NCBI GenBank assembly: GCA_028283605.1
Contig: JAPWKH010000002.1
Location: 34,329 to 98,328, forward strand
Direction of reading: 5' to 3'
DNA: 64,000 nucleotides
DNA from: Arachidicoccus sp.
GTDB lineage: Bacteria; Bacteroidota; Bacteroidia; Chitinophagales; Chitinophagaceae
The notes beneath the pieces are model-generated. The model was not told the origin of the DNA. It saw nothing but the letters and a program-made list of their open reading frames with translations, and made no database searches. Of the stretch, positions 16,802 through 24,488 are shown piece after piece. The translations under genes were made by a program, and so were the position numbers. The first letter of the stretch is position 1. Each line of letters opens with the position of its first letter.

Positions 16802-18379
16802 TTATTGTTTTATAAAAGAAACCGATTGAATAGCTCCATTTTTTTTAATTATTCTTAAATAATAAATTCCTGCACTAAGCCGCGATACATCGTATTGCAA
16901 CGTGCTTATAGGACTAAAACGCATCACTTCATTTCCGTTCAATGTTATTACGCGCAAGGAAGTAATATCTTCTGTTTTCAAATTTCTAATTGTAATAATA
17001 TTTCGGGCAGGATTAGGAGATATTGTTATTCCGTTTGTTTGTGTTATTGTATTTACTTGAACAATTTGGCTTAAGATTGATTTGCCATCAATATCTACCT
17101 CATTCAAGCGATAATAACTTATGCCGTTCAGTGGATGTGAATCGTCAAAATTATAACTGTGCCCGCCTGCGGTATTAGAAGCCGACACATTCCCAATTGA
17201 TTCAAAACTTGTACCATCTGCGCTTCTTTCAATATCGAAATGAGATGTATTTATTTCATTTTCTGTTTTCCAAAGAAGCGTTATTTTATCCCTATTTATT
17301 TGCGCAATGAATGATAAAAGATGCAACGGCGTAACACTGCCTACAACAAAATTATTGGCAGAAGTAATACTCCAATCGTCCAAGCTGCGTATATATAAAA
17401 CATGGTTCCCATCTGCTAAAGAAGATGTATTGGCATTGAAACTAATGTTGTTCAAATTCACACCCGGCGTGATGCTTACGGAATTTGCGTTACCAAATCC
17501 GGGGTCGGTATCGAAGAAATATTCAACATACTTAATATTGCCGGGCGTGTGTGGCGCGCCGGGGTAAGCAGGGTCAATATCAATTGTAAAATCTTTTTCA
17601 TTTACAATACTCCATTTACCGTCTGCGCTGCGCGTACGGAGATATGCACGATGCACGCCATTGCTCAAGCCTAATGTATTGATGCTTGCAGTAATATTAC
17701 TCAAATTTAATCCCGGTGTAATGCTGATGGGAGTTGCGTTTCCAAAGCCGGGGTCGGCATCTACAAAATATTCTGCAGCTGTAATGTTTTGTGCTGCCGT
17801 AGGCGCAGTAGGATAAGCGGGATCGTAATCAACAATAAAGCTTTGTACGTTGGTAATGCTCCATTGTCCGTATGCATTTTTACTGCGTAAATAGATATGA
17901 TGCATACCATTGCTTAAACTTGATGTATTAATACTTGCCACAACATTATTTAAGTCCAATCCCTGTGTAATGCTGATAGATGTTGCGTTTCCAAAGCCGG
18001 GGTCTGCATCAATAAAATATTCTGCGGCTGTAATGTTTTGTGCTGCCGCAGGTGCGGCGGGGTAATCGGGATTATAATCAACGATAAAGCTTTGTACGTT
18101 GGTAATACTCCATTGTCCGTTTGCATTTTTGCTGCGTAAATAGATACGATGCACACCATTGCTTAAGCCTGATGTATTAATAGATGCGCTCACATTGCTC
18201 AAATTCAAACCTGCTGTAGCACTGATGGATGTTGCATTTCCAAAGCCGGGGTCTGCATCAATAAAATATTCTGCGGCTATAATATTGGATGCAGATGGCG
18301 AGGATGGATAATCGGGATCATCTTGTGCCGATGCTTTTATAATAAAAAGCAGCAGCATAACCAATAAATATTTTTTCAT
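16802..18379 (-). CDS. Exported repeat protein with T9SS type A sorting domain
   Basis: 525 residues. A signal peptide (MKKYLLVMLLLFIIKASAQ) is followed by four tandem units. The first three are about 83 residues and the fourth is shorter and diverged. Each carries EYFIDADPGFGNAT, then SNGVHRIYLRSKN and WSITNVQSFIVDY. A fibronectin-like segment (SFIAQINRDKITLLWKTENE) leads to a C-terminal sorting domain (ITISPNPARNIITI ... SAGIYYLRII). T9SS substrates are moved across the outer membrane and attached to the surface or released. The repeats are also strong at DNA level. It is the last gene of a minus-strand set of exported proteins. No enzymatic motif is seen; an adhesive or structural role is an inference. 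Confidence 0.88.
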   Translation of the reverse strand: MKKYLLVMLLLFIIKASAQDDPDYPSSPSASNIIAAEYFIDADPGFGNATSISATAGLNLSNVSASINTSGLSNGVHRIYLRSKNANGQWSITNVQSFIVDYNPDYPAAPAAAQNITAAEYFIDADPGFGNATSISITQGLDLNNVVASINTSSLSNGMHHIYLRSKNAYGQWSITNVQSFIVDYDPAYPTAPTAAQNITAAEYFVDADPGFGNATPISITPGLNLSNITASINTLGLSNGVHRAYLRTRSADGKWSIVNEKDFTIDIDPAYPGAPHTPGNIKYVEYFFDTDPGFGNANSVSITPGVNLNNISFNANTSSLADGNHVLYIRSLDDWSITSANNFVVGSVTPLHLLSFIAQINRDKITLLWKTENEINTSHFDIERSADGTSFESIGNVSASNTAGGHSYNFDDSHPLNGISYYRLNEVDIDGKSILSQIVQVNTITQTNGITISPNPARNIITIRNLKTEDITSLRVITLNGNEVMRFSPISTLQYDVSRLSAGIYYLRIIKKNGAIQSVSFIKQ

Positions 18380-18426
18380 CGGTTTAATTTTTATTTTTTT
18401 AATGAAAAAAAATGCCGTGAAAAAAT

Positions 18427-19485
18427 TTATGGATTACTCTTGGTGCTGAATGTAACAGTCATGCTTGTTGCACCTGTAGGAATACTTGCTGGAACAGTTA
18501 AAGTGTAAATAGTGGGTATTGGCGGAATACCGGAAAGTATGTATGGGTCCGGACCGCCGAATGCTCCGCAATCGGGTGTGGTTACAGAACCAACAGTAAG
18601 CCCTGCACTAATAGCGGGAGAGCTTGTTGCCAAGCGCCATTGTCCGTCTGTGCTGTTGCTGGTTATGCCTTGAAATAGCTGAGCATCATTGTAATTCCAG
18701 CTGTTGCCGTTTGTACCTTGATAGCTTGAAAAACTTGACGGTTGCCCTTCAACAAGATTATTTTTTGCTACAGTATTGGTAAGTGTAATTGTTGTATTAA
18801 CAATAATATTATTCGCAAAATAACCATTGTACACATTTACAGAGCCCCTGAATACATTGTTGCGCACTACATTGCCTGCATTGGCGGCATTACTCAAATC
18901 GACAGCACTTGTGAAAATATTATTTTCCACATCCCAGTTATGCCTGCTTGCTGCGGAAGCATTTATGTTGTTTATATAGCATTTATTTATCTTCCATCCG
19001 TCATTCGTATTACTTGCCGATTGTGTGCCGCAACACTGGTCGTAAAAGCTTGAGTTGGCAATATAACAGCGTGTAATGGTAATATTGTCTGCTCCGTAGC
19101 CTTGATTTTGACGATTAGCTATATATAAAACTTGTAACCCATCAATAATCGAACCTGAACCGAGCGTATCAATGTTAATCCCACCCAATTGTGCGGCGTT
19201 CGTGTTCGCCTGCAAGCCTGCATTGCTGTTGCTTCCGCTAAGAAAATAACCTGTTCCGAGAAGCACAAGGCGTTTGGTTAAAACTGCATCGCCATAGCTT
19301 GTGGCGCTTGCTTCAAAGTGAAGCGTATCGCCATTTACTACCGAAGCGCTTGTTACTGCAGCGTTGAAAGAAGTAAAATCGGCGATAACGCCGGCATTGT
19401 TGTTTACGCGCCAGATTTTTGCATTGGCGTTTGTGCATAAGCCTGTTGCTGCAACAAGCATAATGAAGAGAAGTTGTTGTTTCAT
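18427..19485 (-). CDS. Exported beta-helix-type protein
   Basis: 352 residues with a signal peptide ending TNANAK. The segment WRVNNNAGVIADFTSFNAAV and many short N/G-rich, V/I-spaced repeats (ITITRCYIANS, NVVRNNVFRGSVNVYNGYFANNIIVN) are typical of right-handed parallel beta-helix proteins. These are often polysaccharide-binding or lyase-like. No catalytic residues can be identified. It has no T9SS domain; it ends in a short Thr/Ser-rich beta-rich segment. An ATCCC-N8-GGGAT palindrome lies 53 bases upstream of the start. Confidence 0.75.
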   Translation of the reverse strand: MKQQLLFIMLVAATGLCTNANAKIWRVNNNAGVIADFTSFNAAVTSASVVNGDTLHFEASATSYGDAVLTKRLVLLGTGYFLSGSNSNAGLQANTNAAQLGGINIDTLGSGSIIDGLQVLYIANRQNQGYGADNITITRCYIANSSFYDQCCGTQSASNTNDGWKINKCYINNINASAASRHNWDVENNIFTSAVDLSNAANAGNVVRNNVFRGSVNVYNGYFANNIIVNTTITLTNTVAKNNLVEGQPSSFSSYQGTNGNSWNYNDAQLFQGITSNSTDGQWRLATSSPAISAGLTVGSVTTPDCGAFGGPDPYILSGIPPIPTIYTLTVPASIPTGATSMTVTFSTKSNP

Positions 19486-19537
19486 ACGATAAGATTTTTT
19501 GTTTAAGCAAAACTGAAAACACTTGCAGACAATTCCT

Positions 19538-19555
19538 ATCCCTGAAAAAAGGGAT
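19538..19555. promoter_or_regulatory. ATCCC-N8-GGGAT palindrome, copy 1
   Basis: ATCCC (19538-19542) and GGGAT (19551-19555) are separated by the A-rich TGAAAAAA. It lies just past the frameshifted exported-protein gene and upstream of the beta-helix gene. Read on the minus strand it has no T tract after it, so a terminator is unlikely. The same motif with the same spacing occurs at 24377-24394. Confidence 0.5.
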
Positions 19556-19556
19556 T

Positions 19557-20205
19557 TTAATTATTCCCGTTTTGTACCAAAGGAGCGGCTGATGTATCGC
19601 TTGGTATTGCGGCAGCCGGCTGATTTTCTTGCGGCGGTGCGCTGTCTCCTTTCTTTTTTGATTTTTTTCCTTTTTTACAGGATGAAAAACCTTGTCAAGA
19701 ATTTTATCTGTTTTTGCGGAAGCCTCAGTATCACTTGGGCCATTGGTACTTGCAAATATAACTTCCGGCGTGCCTGCCGGTTCATTAAAATCTTTACCGG
19801 CATTGGGATAATACATATCTACATTTACTGTTGCGGCATGTTCTTTGTTGTCGCTGCCAGTATATATTTTTACTGTTATGCCAGTAATATAGTACGCATT
19901 ATAGCAGGTAAGAACTCCCAAAGTAGATTCCTGATGAGCGGGCCATCCGCATAAATTTGTTGTGGTTGAAGATTGTTGCGAAGCAGTTGCCGCCTTGGTT
20001 GAAGGCGTTGAGCTTGTAGTGGTTTTCACGCTGATGTTTGACGCAGGCGCCGATTCAATCACAGATGCAGCCGGCTTAACTGTAACGGCAGATTTGGAAG
20101 TGATTACAGTTTGTTTTTTATTGAAGAAGGTGTTACAGTTTGTACCTGTGCATTTACCGAGATACTTGCTGCAATGAGTGCTGTAAGAAGAAATAAATTT
20201 TTCAT
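19557..20205 (-). pseudogene. Exported protein broken by two one-base shifts in A-tracts (or frameshift-expressed)
   Basis: The ATG at 20205 begins a clear signal peptide (MKNLFLLTALIAASISVNAQ), but this frame stops after 33 residues. The next frame (KQTVITSKSAVTVKPAAS onward) continues for about 140 residues. A third frame then supplies a sensible end (SKKKGDSAPP ... APLVQNGNN) with a stop at 19557-19559. Restoring one A in each of two A-tracts (A6 and A7 on the coding strand) gives one reading frame of 216 residues. Each tract forms a slippery heptamer, A_AAA_AAC and A_AAA_AAT in the incoming frame, so minus-one frameshifting could also join them. The product would be exported and Ser/Thr/Pro-rich, with no recognised domain. 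Mutation, homopolymer sequencing error and recoding remain open. Confidence 0.75.
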
Positions 20206-20274
20206 AAGGAATTTTATTTTTAGAAATTAAGAATATTGATTTTTTGATAAAATATGTGTTGTATTTCTTTTATT

Positions 20275-22113
20275 CTACTTGCTTATCGGTGTATCACTTT
20301 TGATATAAATATTGCTGAGGCCGATGCTTGCGTCTCCTGAATACCATCCATATCTTTTAAATGTATATCCGGCGGAAAGAACGCTGTTATCTTGCATCAC
20401 TTGTTTCCCGTTTACAGATACAGCTACTGCCGCGCCTTTAACAGACACGGTAATATGTGTAACTTCATCGTTTTTTAATTCAGGAATGCCTCCTCTTTCA
20501 TTCGGTTTTACATAACTGATTTCTTGAAAATTTTTTCCATATTCGATTTCTCCACTTTGTGCTATGGCAAATTCAAATCCGTCGCGGTTCACATCGCTCA
20601 GGTCTATCTCATTATGTTTCTTCAGGTCATCCTCATAAGTTTCTAATCTAAAAACAAATGACGACCTTTTGTTGCTGATGTCCTTGCCAAAAATTACATC
20701 GTAATTCACTGTAAAGCTGCTTGGGAGTAACTTGGGAAAATCGGGAAAGAAAGTAAATGCACCGGGAATGGATATCCATTTGCCGGGCTTCCCGTCAATC
20801 GTTTTCAGTGTAGCATTTTTATATTCGTTTCCATCGTGTCCATAAGTATGCCAGCCTGTTGCAGAAAAAGTTCCGGTAGGATAGCCTTCAAAATCTTCAT
20901 ACAAAATAGTGTAAGGGTCTTTGCGTTTTGCGGCTGTTGTTGCCGATACATTTGCAGGTGCAGCTATGTTGTTGAAAGATTTTTTTGGTTCATGCAAAGG
21001 CGTATAAGCGATACCTCTTACTTTATCAGGATTGGACAGCCAATTATACACATAATCGAAATTGAAATTGCGTAAAAAGGAATAAGTAAGATATTGATTG
21101 CCGTTTTTCATCGTAGAATCTGAAAGGCAGCCTGTTATTTCAGGCAGCGTGATGTACAACCACAACGGCTTATCCGTTTTGGATTGGTCAATTACCTGTT
21201 GCGTTGCAGATACGAGCGTGTATTTATCGAGTAAGTGCTCTTCCTCGCCATTCATAATACTTCTTGGGTTGATGATTGCATGACCATTATCATCATCCAA
21301 TAACGACAAGCCACCGCTAATTGCCTGCTGATTGTAATATGGCTTTAAACGCTCTTCAGCATCTTTAACATCGGCAGCAACGTATTGGTCTTTTAAAATG
21401 CCGGGATATTTTGCCAACTGTTCATCTATATACTTTACCGCGTCTTTTACTAATACAGGTTTAAATGGCCATTCGCCATTTTTGGGAATAACGATTTGTA
21501 ATTCGGTAATCTGCTTGCCATCGTTGTGATAGTGATGAACATAAGTACGGTAAGGATACAAGTCAGGTTGTATTCTTTTATCTATGCCTTCGCCTTTTAA
21601 TGTAGCATCGCTTTCGTTAAAATTCTCGTTATTGAAGCGCTCTTTTTCTATAAAAAAATACAAGCCTTCGGGGTTAAATCCTGAAGCATAGTTGCCGGGA
21701 AATCCGTTAAAATACATGCTAAGCGTTCCCCACGCTATTTCACAGCAATGTAAATTAATAGCGCCATCTACAAATCGCGCACTGAAAGCGCCCAAACCAA
21801 TACCATAACTATGTGTCCCGGCAGCTATTATCTGCCCACTATAATTTTTGCCTAATCCACGCATTACAAGCCCACGCGGCAGGTACGATTTCATTACCCA
21901 TTGAGCCAGCGTATCGCCGATTTGCTGTTGCCAAACGGTATAAGTATCATCTGAATACCGGTCTTTTACAGGCTTATACGTTTGCGCTTTAAATGGCGGC
22001 GTCAGATACTTCCACCCTAATACGGAATCTCTGGCAAGTTCTATATCGCTGCGCTGTGAATGAGCAATTGAGGTTGTAAAAATTGCGATTATTATAAAAA
22101 ACTTTTTCATCAT
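20275..22113 (-). CDS. Exported protein of unknown function with C-terminal lectin-like fold
   Basis: 612 residues with a signal peptide (MMKKFFIIIAIFTTSIAHSQ). The N-terminal ~390 residues are unfamiliar and contain the segments GTHSYGIGLGAFSARFVDG and INLHCCEIAWGTLSMYFNG. The C-terminal ~200 residues start with ILYEDFEGYPTGTF and end in short beta-strands (ITVSVKGAAVAVSVNGKQV). These resemble a concanavalin/LamG-like jelly roll. It probably binds carbohydrate or another surface ligand. It lies 29 bases after the TPR protein gene and is probably co-transcribed with it. Confidence 0.8.
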   Translation of the reverse strand: MMKKFFIIIAIFTTSIAHSQRSDIELARDSVLGWKYLTPPFKAQTYKPVKDRYSDDTYTVWQQQIGDTLAQWVMKSYLPRGLVMRGLGKNYSGQIIAAGTHSYGIGLGAFSARFVDGAINLHCCEIAWGTLSMYFNGFPGNYASGFNPEGLYFFIEKERFNNENFNESDATLKGEGIDKRIQPDLYPYRTYVHHYHNDGKQITELQIVIPKNGEWPFKPVLVKDAVKYIDEQLAKYPGILKDQYVAADVKDAEERLKPYYNQQAISGGLSLLDDDNGHAIINPRSIMNGEEEHLLDKYTLVSATQQVIDQSKTDKPLWLYITLPEITGCLSDSTMKNGNQYLTYSFLRNFNFDYVYNWLSNPDKVRGIAYTPLHEPKKSFNNIAAPANVSATTAAKRKDPYTILYEDFEGYPTGTFSATGWHTYGHDGNEYKNATLKTIDGKPGKWISIPGAFTFFPDFPKLLPSSFTVNYDVIFGKDISNKRSSFVFRLETYEDDLKKHNEIDLSDVNRDGFEFAIAQSGEIEYGKNFQEISYVKPNERGGIPELKNDEVTHITVSVKGAAVAVSVNGKQVMQDNSVLSAGYTFKRYGWYSGDASIGLSNIYIKSDTPISK

Positions 22114-22142
22114 TCATTATTTTTATTCATAAGACTAATTGA

Positions 22143-24305
22143 TTAGTTTCCAAAAAATTTGCTTACCATATCAGGCACTATGCTTGCGCTGTTGAAGCCG
22201 CTGCTGAGGCTGATTTCTGCATTTCCTAAATCTACAGACTTACCGATTCCACCGGGACCATTCACGCCTGCGCTTGCTGTGCCTGAAACAATGAAATCAG
22301 TCGGATTTAAGCCGCCGTCTAACTTTAAAGTTAATTTTCCTTCTGCGCCTATTTCGCCGCTTACGCCTTTTCCGCCGAACTCTTTGGATGCGCCGGCTGT
22401 TACGGAAATGCTGTGTGCTGTTGATGCCCATGTTACGGGATCTAATTTTGAATCCCATTCACCTCCGAGGCCATTCGGAAATTTGAGTGTAATTTTATTT
22501 TCAGTACAGGTCATGTGCCATGTTGATAATTTCGCATCTATCTCAATATTCAGGTTGCAATGGTCGGCTTCCCATCGTTGCAATTGGCCTGTTATATCAG
22601 GCGAGGTAGTCGTATCATTTTCACATGGAGGCACCGCCGGATTTTCAAAACTTGGATACAGGCTGCGGAAAGCGTCTATTGCTACAAGATATTGGGCATA
22701 CACCTGATATACTGAACTCGTAGGGTCGTTGGGATAGGCGTAAATTGTTGTCCAAAATGCTTTTTCCTTTAACTCCTGGTTCAGCAAATCTTCGGTGTTA
22801 TGCATATAAGTATTGTTTATTTCAGCCTCACCCGCAGCTTTTGTATTTACCCGTTTTACACTGAGCGTGCATTGTTGTTTTTCAAGTTCTTCATCTAATT
22901 TATTGTCTGGTTGTCCTTCCCCGGTTTTTAATGTACTTCTTTGCTTTCCGATAGCACTTATTTGTTTATCTATGTCTTTTAAAGAGTTTTCTAATTGGAT
23001 TAGTTTTTCTTGCCTGCTGTCTTTTTCTCTTTGCAAACGAGTGGCATAGGAAGTGCTGTATTGAGGATTGTCAATATCGCCAAGCATAATGCCTGCAAGT
23101 ATTTGCAGCGGATGATGATATTTTGACAGAAATGCGATTCCCGCGCCTGTGGTGTTTGTACCGCTGACTGCGAGATTTCCCATACTTGTTACGTCTTGGC
23201 GCATTTGCGTTACATTTTGCTGCCGTTGTTGCTGATATTTAGCCAAAAGTTCGCTTGCTTGTGTGTTTGCTTCATCTTTCGTAACATCCAGATTTTTGAA
23301 AAAAGTTTCTACTTCCGTCCATGTTGCTGCGTATTGAGTGTAAGATGCAGGAATTGCAGGCGGTACAAATCTTTTGGTAATGGATTGGTCTGTGTAATAT
23401 TTTTGGAAGCGTGGTCTGATGAAGTCTGCCAAGTTTTTTTCAGGTTCATATTCGTGAAGTATATTTATTTCATCCGAGCCTGCGATGGCAGAAGCTATTG
23501 CATCTTCGGCATAGCCTGCACATTCAGCCGTATTGCCTTGCTGTTTAGCCATTACAGCAAGCGAATGAGCAGCTTCAGGATTTTTATCTTTGCTCAATGC
23601 CTGCGTTAGAAACGGTTTGGCTTTGTCTGTGTAACCAAGACTAAGATATGCCTGCCCGATATTGTTGAGCAAGGTTGGACTATTAGGATAAGTTTTTTGT
23701 ATATAATTTAAAATGGGCAATGCTTTATTGGCATAGCCGCTCATGGTAAGCGCGGCGGCAAAATTGTTGAGCAAAAGCGCATCATCCGGCGCAGAAGCGC
23801 AGGCGTTAATCATCAGATAAATGGCTGCATCAGTGCGTTTTCCCATCCAGAAAGTAAGCGCAGCGTAACCTGTTTGACGACCTTTGTTGAGGTATTGAGA
23901 AACTTTCGCTTTTATGTCGGGGACTAATGCGGCTTCTGCTGTTGTTTTAAACTGATTGATGTATGAAACCAGTTCGGCTTTGCTTGAGGGAGTTGCAGGA
24001 ATGGTTTTGGATAATGGCTTGTCAAGTATTCTGTCTGTCTGATAATCTTCGGGATTGCCTTTCATCGAAGCTGCATTCTGCGTGGCTTGTTGCAGGTTTT
24101 TCGTGAGATTGCCCAGACCCATTTTTTCCATTGCCGCTTTGGTTTCGGGGTCTGCATTGTCCATTTGCTTTTGCAGTTCCTGCATTTGTTGTTGCATATC
24201 TTCATTGTCGGACTTTGACTTTTTGTTTTTTTGCTGCGACATGGACATCGCAGGATAGGCAAGTACTATGCATATCAAAACCGCGCGGATCAAATACTTT
24301 TTCAT
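22143..24305 (-). CDS. Exported TPR protein of unknown function
   Basis: 720 residues with a signal peptide ending AMSMSQ. A charged Q/K/M-rich region (QQQMQELQKQMDNA) follows. TPR-like helices occupy residues ~160-290 (LLLNNFAAALTMSGYANKALPIL, PTLLNNIGQAYLSLGYTDKAKPFL). A long charged coiled-coil region follows (LIQLENSLKDIDKQISAIGKQ). The C-terminal ~150 residues are Gly-rich and beta-rich (ISVTAGASKEFGGKGVSGEIGAEG). It is the first gene of the minus-strand set. It is divergent from the sensor kinase, with the second ATCCC-N8-GGGAT motif between them. No enzyme signature is visible; a scaffold role is only a guess. Confidence 0.8.
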   Translation of the reverse strand: MKKYLIRAVLICIVLAYPAMSMSQQKNKKSKSDNEDMQQQMQELQKQMDNADPETKAAMEKMGLGNLTKNLQQATQNAASMKGNPEDYQTDRILDKPLSKTIPATPSSKAELVSYINQFKTTAEAALVPDIKAKVSQYLNKGRQTGYAALTFWMGKRTDAAIYLMINACASAPDDALLLNNFAAALTMSGYANKALPILNYIQKTYPNSPTLLNNIGQAYLSLGYTDKAKPFLTQALSKDKNPEAAHSLAVMAKQQGNTAECAGYAEDAIASAIAGSDEINILHEYEPEKNLADFIRPRFQKYYTDQSITKRFVPPAIPASYTQYAATWTEVETFFKNLDVTKDEANTQASELLAKYQQQRQQNVTQMRQDVTSMGNLAVSGTNTTGAGIAFLSKYHHPLQILAGIMLGDIDNPQYSTSYATRLQREKDSRQEKLIQLENSLKDIDKQISAIGKQRSTLKTGEGQPDNKLDEELEKQQCTLSVKRVNTKAAGEAEINNTYMHNTEDLLNQELKEKAFWTTIYAYPNDPTSSVYQVYAQYLVAIDAFRSLYPSFENPAVPPCENDTTTSPDITGQLQRWEADHCNLNIEIDAKLSTWHMTCTENKITLKFPNGLGGEWDSKLDPVTWASTAHSISVTAGASKEFGGKGVSGEIGAEGKLTLKLDGGLNPTDFIVSGTASAGVNGPGGIGKSVDLGNAEISLSSGFNSASIVPDMVSKFFGN

Positions 24306-24376
24306 ATGGAAAAATCTTTGTTACTTTTTAATAAATTTTAGCGATGTGAAAGTAGAATGCATTGCAATGAGCTTAT

Positions 24377-24394
24377 ATCCCTTAAAAAGGGGAT
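24377..24394. promoter_or_regulatory. ATCCC-N8-GGGAT palindrome, copy 2
   Basis: ATCCC (24377-24381) and GGGAT (24390-24394) are separated by TTAAAAAG. It lies in the divergent region between the TPR gene (start 72 bases to the left) and the sensor kinase (start 95 bases to the right). Flanking bases also match copy 1 at 19538 (TATCCCT and GGGATTTT). It may bind the adjacent NarL-type regulator. Confidence 0.5.
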
Positions 24395-24455
24395 TTTTAA
24401 ATCCGAAAAAATCATGGAAAATGGGGAGAAAGAAATGTATGTCAATAACGTTTTT

Positions 24456-24485
24456 TTGTAACAAATAAGAAAGATATTAAATTTA
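24456..24485 (+). promoter_or_regulatory. Candidate promoter of the sensor kinase gene
   Basis: TTG (24456-24458), a 19-base spacer, then TAAATTTA (24478-24485), one base off TANNTTTG. The -7 box ends only 3 bases before the ATG at 24489. This requires a leaderless transcript, or else a different promoter is used. Confidence 0.3.
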
Positions 24486-24488
24486 GGA

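Noticed and set aside
16872..18310. Regular repeats as a CRISPR-like array
   Set aside because: The repeats are long, in frame and encode a repeated protein domain.
19538..19555. ATCCC-N8-GGGAT hairpin as a terminator
   Set aside because: On the minus strand, where the nearby genes are transcribed, no T tract follows, and the second copy lies in a divergent promoter region.
19313..20062. Open frame of 249 codons overlapping the beta-helix gene
   Set aside because: Only its first part encodes real protein sequence. After the second A-tract it runs out of frame into the beta-helix gene and becomes K/R/H-rich nonsense. It is treated as the middle of the frameshifted exported-protein gene.
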